DNA of 20,182 bases. Source: RGIG7332 sp045580305. Lineage in GTDB: Bacteria; Bacillota; Clostridia; Oscillospirales; JAAYXM01. Below are positions 1 to 6,149 of this stretch, one piece after another. Under the pieces are notes generated by a model. The model worked only from the letters and a program-made list of their open reading frames with translations. It searched no databases and was not told where the DNA came from. A program made the position numbers and the translations under genes. Positions within the stretch are counted from its first letter, which is position 1; every line of letters begins with the position of its first letter. The DNA lies in NCBI GenBank assembly GCA_045580305.1, contig JAZNNQ010000006.1, positions 1 through 20,182 on the forward strand. The letters are read 5' to 3'.

Positions 1-152
1 ACAATATTATGTACACATTCCGAAACGACAAGGAAAACAAGGATGTGTATATGGTGGCGCTCCGTGATGAAGACAGCACTTTAATCGGATATTACGAAAA
101 GCACGAGTACAGAAACCGCGAGACGGTTGGACTCTACGAGAGAAAAAGATGA
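1..152 (+). CDS. C-terminal end of an unidentified protein (possibly GNAT acetyltransferase)
   Basis: The window opens inside a reading frame whose codons begin at base 3 and end with TGA at 150-152, so about 49 C-terminal residues are visible. The end includes the stretch LIGYYEKHEYRNRETVGLYE. This resembles the last strand-helix-strand part of GNAT acetyltransferases, where a FYxxxGF-type segment is common, but the match is short and only suggestive. The stop overlaps the start of the next gene as ATGA (149-152), so the two are probably translationally coupled and share a transcript. The start and any catalytic part lie outside the window. Confidence 0.5.
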   Translation, partial: NIMYTFRNDKENKDVYMVALRDEDSTLIGYYEKHEYRNRETVGLYERKR

Positions 153-505
153 CCAGACAAGAGATAGAAAAGTACATACTTAAAACTTACGGTAGTGTGG
201 CTGAATATCCTTGGATTACTGCACCCAAATACGCTGTGTATCGCCACGCAGAAAACCGAAAGTGGTTTGCCGTGGTTATGGATATATCCAAGCGAAAGCT
301 CGGTATAGATTCTGATGAGATTGTGGATATTATGAATGTAAAGTGCGATCCGATTCTTGTCGCATCGCTCATTAACGAGAATGGTTTCTTCCCTGCATAT
401 CATATGGTTAAAGGAAAGTGGATAACGATTATTCTCGATAGCGTAGACGACGAGCGAATCAAATGGCTACTTGGAACGAGCTTTGAACTTACTATGAAAA
501 GGTGA
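149..505 (+). CDS. MmcQ/YjbR family protein
   Basis: This 118-residue protein matches the small MmcQ/YjbR family, which has a CyaY-like double-wing fold and is usually annotated as DNA-binding, although its biochemical role is poorly defined. Recognisable features are an N-terminal helix (TRQEIEKYI), the segment YAVYRHAENRKWFAVVMD around residues 28-46, a PILVASLINE-type segment in the middle, and a C-terminal WITIILD...DERIKWLL part, in the usual family order. The length is normal for the family. The start overlaps the upstream stop (ATGA), and the next gene begins four bases after its stop, so it is an internal operon gene. No signal peptide or membrane segment is seen. Confidence 0.85.
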   Translation: MTRQEIEKYILKTYGSVAEYPWITAPKYAVYRHAENRKWFAVVMDISKRKLGIDSDEIVDIMNVKCDPILVASLINENGFFPAYHMVKGKWITIILDSVDDERIKWLLGTSFELTMKR

Positions 506-509
506 ATCA

Positions 510-1070
510 ATGAACATATTTTATACAAGTGAGCGAGGCGTATGGCGAAGCTGGCTTGCGGAGCACTTTGAAACTGAAAATGAAATATGGTTTGTGTTTC
601 CAATGAAGGAATCGGGCGACAAATCTCTTTCGTATAACGATGCAGTAGAAGAAGCGCTTTGCTTCGGTTGGATAGACAGCACCATTAAGCACATAGACCC
701 TACGCATCGCGCACAGCGGTTTACACCGAGAAAGAGAGGCAGTCCGTATTCACGCCCGAATATAGAACGGCTGATTTGGCTTGATAAGCAAGGGCTGATT
801 CATCCAAAGGTGATAGATGATGTATTGCCCATCATTCGTGCGCCGTATGTTTTCCCGAGCGATATACTCGATGCCATAAAAGCAGATGCGCTTGTATGGG
901 AAAACTACATGAAGTTATCAGAGCCGTATAAGCGTATTCGCATCGCCTATATAGATGCGGCGAGAAAACGCCCCGATGAGTTCAAAAAACGCCTTGCGAG
1001 TTTTATGAGCAAGACCCGCAGAGGGAAGTTGATTGTCGGCTTCGGTGGGATAGACAAGTATTACGGATAA
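510..1070 (+). CDS. YdeI/OmpD-associated family protein
   Basis: The 186-residue product looks like a YdeI/OmpD-associated family protein. Family hallmarks are the N-terminal WRSWLAEH segment, the conserved ALCFGWIDSTIKHID segment near residues 49-63, and the RFTPRKRGSPYSRPNIERL segment near 69-87, where most members have RFTPR followed by a Ser/Trp-rich helix start. The C-terminal third is basic and contains the typical RIAYIDAARKRPDEFKKRL helix. The molecular role is not established; the name comes from E. coli ydeI genetics. The start has an AAGGTGA ribosome site just upstream, overlapping the end of the YjbR gene, which supports co-translation. Nothing suggests secretion. Confidence 0.85.
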   Translation: MNIFYTSERGVWRSWLAEHFETENEIWFVFPMKESGDKSLSYNDAVEEALCFGWIDSTIKHIDPTHRAQRFTPRKRGSPYSRPNIERLIWLDKQGLIHPKVIDDVLPIIRAPYVFPSDILDAIKADALVWENYMKLSEPYKRIRIAYIDAARKRPDEFKKRLASFMSKTRRGKLIVGFGGIDKYYG

Positions 1071-1096
1071 ATGATCATTATTTTAAAGGTGAACTT

Positions 1097-1396
1097 ATGA
1101 GCACATTTGAAAAGATTTATGAGGTTGTTCGAAATATCCCCAAAGGCAAGGTTGCAACTTACGGACAAGTTGCACTTCTTGCAGGTAATCCCCGCTGGGC
1201 AAGGGTTGTGGGCTATGCTCTGCATGTTAATCCCGAGCCGGGTGTTATTCCTTGTCACAGAGTGGTAAACCGCGAGGGTAAGGTAGCTCCTGCTTTTGCA
1301 TTTGGCGGCGCTGGAGTTCAAAGAGGACTGCTTGAATCCGAAGGAATTGTTTTTGAACCAGACGGAACAATTGATTTAGAAAAATATGGGATGTAA
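1097..1396 (+). CDS. MGMT family DNA alkyltransferase (single-domain)
   Basis: A 99-residue member of the O6-alkylguanine-DNA alkyltransferase family, comprising only the C-terminal DNA-binding and active-site domain. Visible are the winged-helix signature IPKGKVATYGQVA (residues 14-26), the helix with the conserved arginine (ARVVGYALH), and PCHRVVN (residues 53-59), which holds the alkyl-accepting cysteine. Alkyltransferase-like proteins of similar size usually carry Trp or Ala in place of this Cys, so this one may be a genuine suicide repair enzyme although the N-terminal domain of Ada/Ogt is missing. The usual GGxxxK...LL segment is present as GGAGVQRGLLESEG, without the common lysine. An AAAGGTGA ribosome site precedes the start. 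Confidence 0.88.
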   Translation: MSTFEKIYEVVRNIPKGKVATYGQVALLAGNPRWARVVGYALHVNPEPGVIPCHRVVNREGKVAPAFAFGGAGVQRGLLESEGIVFEPDGTIDLEKYGM

Positions 1397-1400
1397 GCTT

Positions 1401-1805
1401 ATGAAAAAACTATTGTTTATACTTCCGATTCTGCTTTGCATACTGCTTGCATCTTGCGGAAACGATACTGATAATACTACCAAAGGAGAAAACGCTATGT
1501 ACGAGCAGATTACGGCAGAAGAGGCGAAAAAGATAATTGACTCGGGTGAGGAACATATCATCCTCGATGTGCGTGAGCAGGACGAATTTGATGCAGGGCA
1601 TATTCCTAGTGCAATACTTCTTCCTTACACCGAGATTGAGAGCAAAGCAGGAGAAATGCTTCCTGATAAGGATAAGCAGATTTTAGTATATTGCCGCAGC
1701 GGCAGACGAAGTAAAATTGCAGCCGAGGCTCTTGCAAGACTTGGCTACACAAACATAAAAGAATTCGGCGGCATCATCGACTGGCCGTATGAGATAGAGC
1801 AGTAG
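1401..1805 (+). CDS. Rhodanese-like domain lipoprotein
   Basis: From ATG 1401 the product has 134 residues. Residues 1-19 form a lipoprotein signal peptide ending in the lipobox LASC, with Cys19 the predicted lipidation site, so this form should be anchored on the outer face of the membrane. A short polar linker is followed by a single rhodanese domain: LDVREQDEFDAGHIPSA (residues 55-71), the active-site loop CRSGRRS (98-104, catalytic Cys98) and EFGGIIDW near the end. Rhodaneses move sulfane sulfur or act in thiol redox. An alternative ATG at 1386 overlaps the MGMT stop and would add MGCKL before the signal, which is unlikely. A second, better-placed Shine-Dalgarno lies inside the gene before ATG 1497 and could yield a cytoplasmic form. 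Confidence 0.88.
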   Translation: MKKLLFILPILLCILLASCGNDTDNTTKGENAMYEQITAEEAKKIIDSGEEHIILDVREQDEFDAGHIPSAILLPYTEIESKAGEMLPDKDKQILVYCRSGRRSKIAAEALARLGYTNIKEFGGIIDWPYEIEQ

Positions 1806-1819
1806 AAAGAGGTAAAGTT

Positions 1820-2578
1820 ATGATTGTTCTAACAGAAAGGCAAATTAAACTAGCAGAACAGCTTTTGATATCTGTAATAAAAAAAGAACCAGTTGTAGTT
1901 TATAGCGAACTTGCAGAAAGAATTTCTCCTCCTATGCATCACAGGCAAGTTGGAAAAGACATAGGCGAAATTTCGAAACTATGTCATCAACTAGGTTTGC
2001 CACTACTTTCAGCAAAAGTCGTTAATAAGCAATCACAAAATGTAGGAATAGGTTTTTTTGAACTTTGTAAAGAAATTGGAATTGATGTTTGTAAATGCCC
2101 CGAGCGAGAACTTTTGAAGAATGAACTAAAGAAAATACGGGAATGTACAGAGTGGTATAAATTATCGTCATATTTGAATTTGGATTTGCACTTTGAAAGC
2201 GAATTGTCAGAAGTTTTCCCTGATGAAATATCTCCAAAGGAAGAAAAACAATTACACGAAGGAGCAAAGAAGCAAGTTAACATTAATGCCTATGAACGAA
2301 ATTCTGAAGCAAGAAAAATCTGCATTAAAAAACACGGTTGCAGATGCATAGTGTGCGGAATCGATTTTGGAGAAGTTTACGGAGATTTAGGAAAAGGATT
2401 TATTCATGTTCATCACATCGTTCCATTACATAATATCAAGTCGGATTACATTGTCAATGCAGAAACAGATTTGATACCAGTCTGCCCCAACTGTCATGCA
2501 ATGCTACACAAAACCATAAACGGGAGAAATTTAAGTGTGACAGAGCTGAAAACAATAATTGATAAAAACAAAAGGTGA
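1820..2578 (+). CDS. HNH endonuclease with unclassified N-terminal domain
   Basis: A 252-residue protein. The C-terminal third is an HNH nuclease of the McrA-like type: CIVCG (residues 176-180), HVHHIVPLHNI (196-206) and CPNCHAMLH (222-230), giving two zinc-binding Cys pairs and the catalytic His-Asn-His set. Residues 1-90 form a separate domain with PVVVYSELAERI, RQVGKDIGEI and GLPLLSAKVVN, and a middle charged region (about 91-160) links the two. The N-terminal part resembles the winged-helix domain of DNA alkyltransferases, an inference set out in the findings. The gene is markedly AT-rich: 33-37% GC in two sampled 60-base lines, against about 53% in a line of the flavin reductase gene. 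It may therefore be a later arrival. No methyltransferase partner is present. Confidence 0.87.
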   Translation: MIVLTERQIKLAEQLLISVIKKEPVVVYSELAERISPPMHHRQVGKDIGEISKLCHQLGLPLLSAKVVNKQSQNVGIGFFELCKEIGIDVCKCPERELLKNELKKIRECTEWYKLSSYLNLDLHFESELSEVFPDEISPKEEKQLHEGAKKQVNINAYERNSEARKICIKKHGCRCIVCGIDFGEVYGDLGKGFIHVHHIVPLHNIKSDYIVNAETDLIPVCPNCHAMLHKTINGRNLSVTELKTIIDKNKR

Positions 2579-2585
2579 GGTTGCT

Positions 2586-2936
2586 ATGATTACATTTATT
2601 TGTTACCCGAAATGCACGACTTGCCAGAAGGCGAAAAAGTGGCTTGATGACAACAAGGTTGAATATAACTTACGCGATATAAAAGAGGATAATCCGAGCT
2701 ATGAGGAACTAACCGCTTGGTATAAGATGAGCGGACTCCCTCTTAAGAAATTCTTCAACACATCCGGGCTGTTGTATAAGTCAATGGTACTTCGCGACAA
2801 GCTTCCCACAATGAGTGATGATGAGCAGTTAAAACTCCTTGCAACAGACGGAATGCTCGTAAAATGCCCGCTCGTGATTGGTGAAAACTTTGTATTAGTC
2901 GGTTTTAAAGAAAGCGAATGGAGCGAGAAAATATGA
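2586..2936 (+). CDS. ArsC/Spx-family thioredoxin-fold protein
   Basis: The start at ATG 2586 is preceded by AGGTGAGG with a 5-base gap; the reading frame stays open upstream to 2559 but that extension overlaps the HNH gene and has no ribosome site. The 116-residue product has the ArsC-family pattern: MITFICYPKCTTCQKAKKWL with a CxxC motif at residues 10-13, the DIKEDNPSYEEL segment, LPLKKFFNTSG, and a C-terminal LVGFKESEW. Such proteins are annotated as arsenate reductase family, but many are Spx/YffB-like with other thiol roles, and no arsenic genes lie nearby. The arginine usually found just before the conserved proline (KRPL) is here a cysteine (KCPL), which is odd. Its stop overlaps the next start by ATGA. 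Confidence 0.85.
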   Translation: MITFICYPKCTTCQKAKKWLDDNKVEYNLRDIKEDNPSYEELTAWYKMSGLPLKKFFNTSGLLYKSMVLRDKLPTMSDDEQLKLLATDGMLVKCPLVIGENFVLVGFKESEWSEKI

Positions 2937-3490
2937 GGAAGAATTTTGGTGCAAAGGCGATTTTATATCCGATGCCGGTGCTGATTATCGGTACATATGA
3001 TGAGGACGGAAAGCCTAATGCGATGAATGCCGCTTGGGGTGGCATCAGCGAGGAAAAGGAGATTTCTATCTGCGTTGATGACGGCCACAAGACCGCAAAG
3101 AATGTTGTTGCTAGCGGGGCGTTTACCGTGAGTATCGCAGATGCCGAGAATGTTGTCGCTTGCGATTATGTCGGCATCGTTTCGGGTAACAACGAGCCTG
3201 ATAAAATTGAAAAAGCAGGTTGGCATGTAACGAAGAGTGAGTTTGTAGATGCGCCGCTTTTTGATGAACTGCCGATGACACTTGAATGTAAGCTCATCAG
3301 CTATGATGAAGAAACCTGCCGTCTTGTCGGTGAAATCGTAAATGTCTGTGCAGACGAAAGAATTCTTGACGAAAATGGTAAGATTGACTTGAATAAATTC
3401 AACCCCATCACCTACGACCCGGTACACCACACCTACCGCAAACTCGGCGAAGTCGTTGGCCAAGCATTCAGCGACGGGAAAAGAATATAA
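2933..3490 (+). CDS. Flavin reductase family protein
   Basis: A 185-residue flavin reductase-like (FMN-binding split-barrel) protein. The N-terminus, with PMPVLIIGTYDEDGKPNAMN and the following AAWGGIS, is the typical FMN-binding start of this family, and FTVSIADAENVVACDYVGIVSG and FVDAPLFDELPMTLECKL follow in the expected order. The C-terminal YDPVHHTYRKLGEVVGQAF is also typical. Family members bind FMN and often act in redox or oxygen-stress settings; the partner is unknown here. I chose ATG 2933, which overlaps the preceding stop as ATGA and has GGAG 9 bases upstream, over the in-frame ATG 2918. It is the last gene of the 5' cluster and is followed by a terminator. Confidence 0.88.
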   Translation: MRKNFGAKAILYPMPVLIIGTYDEDGKPNAMNAAWGGISEEKEISICVDDGHKTAKNVVASGAFTVSIADAENVVACDYVGIVSGNNEPDKIEKAGWHVTKSEFVDAPLFDELPMTLECKLISYDEETCRLVGEIVNVCADERILDENGKIDLNKFNPITYDPVHHTYRKLGEVVGQAFSDGKRI

Positions 3491-3507
3491 AATATAAAGA
3501 ACACGCG

Positions 3508-3539
3508 AAAGCAGCTGACGAAAGTCAGCCGCTTTTTTT
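3508..3539 (+). terminator. Rho-independent terminator after the 5' gene cluster
   Basis: GCAGCTGAC (3511-3519), loop GAAA, and GTCAGCCGC (3524-3532) form a nine-position stem with one A-C mismatch, followed by a run of seven T. It closes the plus-strand cluster and lies just before the end of the convergent cotJC gene. Confidence 0.85.
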
Positions 3540-3563
3540 AAGACCGTTTTATTTCAAGCCTTT

Positions 3564-4160
3564 TTACTTATCAAATGCAGGGTTAAAGGCGAAGAAGTTT
3601 TTGGAGTCCAAGTGCTCTCTTACTTGACCCAATGCTTCACCAAAACGCTGATAGTGGACGATCTCACGCTCTCTTAAAAACTTAATCGGGTCGCGAACAT
3701 CCGGATCATCAATTAAGCGGAGCAGGTTATCATAGGTTGTGCGTGCTTTCATCTCTGCTGCTAAATCCTCATTTAAGTCGGTAATAGGGTCTCCGGTGGA
3801 CTGCAGCGTGTTGGTGCTGAAAGGAACACCGCTTGCAGCAGAGGGCCATACGCCTGTCGTATGATCTACAAAATAGGCATCAAAACCGGAATTTTTAATT
3901 TCATCAATGCTAAGATTGCGGGTAAGCTGATGGATAATGGTGCCCACCATCTCCATATGCGCAAGTTCTTCCGTACCTACATCGGTCAGGGTGCCTTGTA
4001 CCTCGCGGTAGGGCATACTGTAACGCTGGTTGAGGTAGCGGGTGGAGGCGCCGAGCTCACCATCGGGGCCACCGAGCTGTGACATAATAAGGCGCGCAAG
4101 GTTGGCGTTGGGGCGCTTTATCTTAATCGGGTATTCAAGTTTTTTCTCATAAATCCACAT
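3564..4160 (-). CDS. cotJC: Spore coat protein CotJC (manganese catalase family)
   Basis: The 198-residue product is a CotJC-type di-manganese catalase-like protein. It begins MWIYEKKLEYPIKIKRPN, a characteristic start, and contains metal-ligand candidates in a ferritin-like helical bundle: Glu35 in GELGAS, EELAHMEM (Glu64/65 and His68), DLAAEMKA (Glu136) and REREIVHYQRFGEAL (His169). The length fits CotJC and is shorter than Mn-catalases with long C-terminal tails. In Bacillus subtilis CotJC is an inner spore coat protein made in the mother cell; enzymatic catalase activity is plausible but not shown by sequence. It follows cotJB with a 3-base gap, as expected for the cotJABC operon, and implies the organism sporulates or descends from a spore former. 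Confidence 0.95.
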   Translation of the reverse strand: MWIYEKKLEYPIKIKRPNANLARLIMSQLGGPDGELGASTRYLNQRYSMPYREVQGTLTDVGTEELAHMEMVGTIIHQLTRNLSIDEIKNSGFDAYFVDHTTGVWPSAASGVPFSTNTLQSTGDPITDLNEDLAAEMKARTTYDNLLRLIDDPDVRDPIKFLREREIVHYQRFGEALGQVREHLDSKNFFAFNPAFDK

Positions 4161-4163
4161 AAG

Positions 4164-4424
4164 TTAATCCTCCATTTCCCAGGGCCAGGGGGTCTTGACC
4201 CAGTCCCATGAGGACATAGTATTGTCGTCAAAGAGTGTCAAGGGGCCGCAATGCTCGGTATAGTCATCGTAAGCAGCTTTGCGCTCCTCATTTAATTTAT
4301 TAAAATAAGCAAGAGCCTTGGCATCTGTGGGATGTGTGTTTAAAAACAGGCCGGTTTCGATAATCGCGAAATCCAGCGCTTTGAGGCGCTTGCAGGTTGA
4401 GGGTTTATTGTTGTTCATTTCCAT
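4164..4424 (-). CDS. cotJB: Spore coat protein CotJB
   Basis: This 86-residue protein matches CotJB: ALDFAIIETGLFLNTHPTD near residues 16-34, a central EERKAAYDDY helix, and a C-terminus rich in Trp and Pro (SWDWVKTPWPWEMED), all typical. Its biochemical role is unknown; it is needed with CotJA and CotJC in coat assembly in Bacillus. Two starts are possible, 4424 and 4418. GGGGAGG at 4432-4438 lies 7 bases before 4424 but 13 before 4418, so 4424 is preferred, giving a 10-base overlap with the end of cotJA. The overlap indicates translational coupling. Confidence 0.94.
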   Translation of the reverse strand: MEMNNNKPSTCKRLKALDFAIIETGLFLNTHPTDAKALAYFNKLNEERKAAYDDYTEHCGPLTLFDDNTMSSWDWVKTPWPWEMED

Positions 4425-4591
4425 GACATAGCCTCCCCGATAAAGGGCTTATCAAGTCCTGGGAAAAGTGTTCCGCGTGAAAGTGCCATCTGGGGCTCGT
4501 AGGTGTCGGCCCAGACCTGGTCGAGGATATAAGCCATAGCAAGAACCATATGAGGGCAACCGGAAGGTGTGCCTTGAGTCTGGTTATTCAT
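4415..4591 (-). CDS. cotJA: Spore coat-associated protein CotJA (short gene)
   Basis: A 58-residue reading frame that falls below common length cut-offs. Its translation starts MNNQTQGTPSGCPHMVLAMA and continues with the CotJA-type segments YEPQMALSRGTLFPGLDKPF near residues 31-50. The ALxRGTLFPxLDKPF signature is characteristic. It is the first gene of cotJABC; its 3' end overlaps cotJB. The start is set by the ribosome site AAAGGAG at 4600-4606: the ATG at 4591 is 8 bases downstream, whereas the ATG at 4595 (4-base gap, out of frame) would encode only three residues before a stop. Bacillus cotJ is controlled by sigma-E; I could not find a full matching promoter here. Confidence 0.93.
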   Translation of the reverse strand: MNNQTQGTPSGCPHMVLAMAYILDQVWADTYEPQMALSRGTLFPGLDKPFIGEAMSWK

Positions 4592-4679
4592 TCATATAAC
4601 TCCTTTCTGAGCGTGCGCTCATACCATCATATGAAAGGTCGGGACAATCCGTGTGTCGTATTTTGGGACTTTAATGTGG

Positions 4680-4708
4680 TTGCTTTTTAGATGTAAATAC
4701 TGTATAAT
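4680..4708 (+). promoter_or_regulatory. Sigma-A-type promoter of citrate synthase gene
   Basis: TTGCTT (4680-4685), a 17-base spacer and TATAAT (4703-4708) form a near-consensus promoter. The start of transcription is expected around 4715, about 28 bases before ATG 4743. A partial inverted repeat, TGTAAATA (4692-4699) and TACTTACA (4711-4718), brackets the -10 box and could be an operator. Confidence 0.8.
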
Positions 4709-4742
4709 ATTACTTACACTCTAAAAGAAAGGAGTATTGGTG

Positions 4743-6113
4743 ATGGCAGGAAATAATCCTTTTACCGAAATCACTCAGGAAATATTGAATTTAACCGAGT
4801 TATGTTATAAAAACAATAACATTGACCCGAATCTTTATAATAAGTACGAAGTTAAGCGCGGCCTTCGCGATTTAAACGGCAAGGGCGTGCTTACAGGTCT
4901 TACCGAAATATCTGAAATTCGCTCATCCACAAAGGATGCTGAGGGCAATGATGTCCCCTGCGAGGGCAAACTTTTTTATCGCGGCTACGATGTTGAGGAG
5001 CTTGTTGCGGGTTTTGTTCGTGATAAACGCTTTGGCTTCGAAGAGGTTGCATATCTCCTCATGATGGGCGAGCTTCCCGATGAAAAAGCACTTTCTGACT
5101 TTAATGCCCAGCTTGCACAGTACCGCTCACTTCCCACGAGCTTTGTGCGCGATATTATTTTAAAAGCACCCAGCCAGGATATGATGAACACTTTAGCACG
5201 CAGCGTGCTGACTCTTTATTCCTATGACGATCAAGCAGACGATGTATCCGTGCCCAATGTTTTACGCCAGTCGTTGCAGTTAGTCGCGCTGTTTCCTATG
5301 CTCTCGGTCTACGGCTATCAGGCATACCGCCATTTCCACGACGGGCAGAGCTTGTTTATCCATCGTCCGGAGCCTAACCTTTCCACCGCTGAGAATATTT
5401 TACATATCCTTCGCGCTGACAGTAAATATACCGAGCTTGAGGCGCGCATCTTAGATATCGCGTTAGTTCTCCACGCGGAACACGGCGGCGGTAACAACTC
5501 CACCTTTACAAACCATGTAGTAACCTCATCGGGTACCGATACATACTCGGCAACCGCTGCATCACTCGGCTCACTTAAGGGCCCTAAGCACGGCGGCGCA
5601 AACATCAAGGTAGTCCGTATGTTTGAGGATTTAAAGCAGGTTGTCCGTGACTGGAAGGACGAGGATGAGATAAAGGCATATTTAAACTCCCTTTTAAATA
5701 AAGAGGGCTTTGACAAGTCCGGCCTTATCTACGGTGTGGGTCACGCGGTGTATTCGCTTTCCGATCCCCGTGCAAATATTTTCAAGAGTTATACACAAAG
5801 ACTCTCCGAAGAAAAGGGCAGAAATGAGGAGTTTGAGCTTTATTCACTTGTCGAGCGTCTCGCTCCCGAGCTTATCGCATCAAAGCGCAAGATGTACAAG
5901 GGTGTAAGCTGTAATATCGACTTTTACAGCGGCTTTGTTTATAGTATGTTAGACCTTCCGCTGGAACTTTACACCCCCATTTTTGCAATCGCGCGAATTG
6001 CGGGCTGGAGCGCGCATCGTATTGAGGAACTTACCAATGCAAGTAAAATAATCCGCCCCTCGTATATGAATGTCCAGGAAGTAAGAGAATACAAAGCATT
6101 AAAAGACAGATAA
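4743..6113 (+). CDS. Citrate synthase (citrate/2-methylcitrate synthase family)
   Basis: Condenses acetyl-CoA with oxaloacetate to citrate in the cytoplasm; family members may also use propionyl-CoA. The 456-residue protein has the family core: LHAEHGGGNNSTF (His244, His247), GPKHGGAN (His283), GVGHAVYSLSDPRA (His334) and DFYSGFVYSMLDLP (Asp393). His283, His334 and Asp393 match the catalytic His-His-Asp set, and the AGWSAHRIEE segment supplies a substrate-binding Arg. It is longer than ordinary bacterial citrate synthases (about 370-430 residues) because of an N-terminal extension of about 40 residues before RGLRDLNGKGVLTGL. ATG 4743 is preferred over in-frame TTG 4737 and GTG 4740 because AAAGGAG (4728-4734) sits 8 bases upstream. 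It is monocistronic, with its own promoter and terminator. Confidence 0.95.
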   Translation: MAGNNPFTEITQEILNLTELCYKNNNIDPNLYNKYEVKRGLRDLNGKGVLTGLTEISEIRSSTKDAEGNDVPCEGKLFYRGYDVEELVAGFVRDKRFGFEEVAYLLMMGELPDEKALSDFNAQLAQYRSLPTSFVRDIILKAPSQDMMNTLARSVLTLYSYDDQADDVSVPNVLRQSLQLVALFPMLSVYGYQAYRHFHDGQSLFIHRPEPNLSTAENILHILRADSKYTELEARILDIALVLHAEHGGGNNSTFTNHVVTSSGTDTYSATAASLGSLKGPKHGGANIKVVRMFEDLKQVVRDWKDEDEIKAYLNSLLNKEGFDKSGLIYGVGHAVYSLSDPRANIFKSYTQRLSEEKGRNEEFELYSLVERLAPELIASKRKMYKGVSCNIDFYSGFVYSMLDLPLELYTPIFAIARIAGWSAHRIEELTNASKIIRPSYMNVQEVREYKALKDR

Positions 6114-6115
6114 AA

Positions 6116-6149
6116 AGAAGCGACAGTCTAAACGACTGTCGCTTCTTTT
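6116..6149. terminator. Bidirectional terminator between citrate synthase and PPTase genes
   Basis: A perfect 13-base stem, AGAAGCGACAGTC (6116-6128) and GACTGTCGCTTCT (6134-6146), with loop TAAAC, has T-runs on both strands (TTTT at 6146-6149; AAAAA at 6113-6117 on the other side). It ends both convergent genes. The PPTase stop codon (6128-6130) lies inside the hairpin. Confidence 0.92.

Noticed and set aside
1820..2578. A complete restriction-modification or known anti-phage system around the HNH gene
   Set aside because: No methyltransferase, specificity subunit, helicase or signalling partner is present; neighbours are small metabolic or repair proteins.
2586..2936. An arsenic-resistance operon
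   Set aside because: Only an ArsC-like protein is present; no ArsR or arsenite pump is nearby, and many such proteins have other thiol functions.
2963..3463. A 166-residue minus-strand open frame opposite the flavin reductase gene
   Set aside because: It is an antisense shadow of a clear family member and shows no domain or ribosome site of its own.
4600..4680. A sigma-E-type promoter for cotJABC (minus-strand CATATGAT near 4626-4633)
   Set aside because: The -10-like box matches only partly and no -35 element of the expected type lies at the right distance, so I do not list it although sigma-E control is expected from Bacillus.
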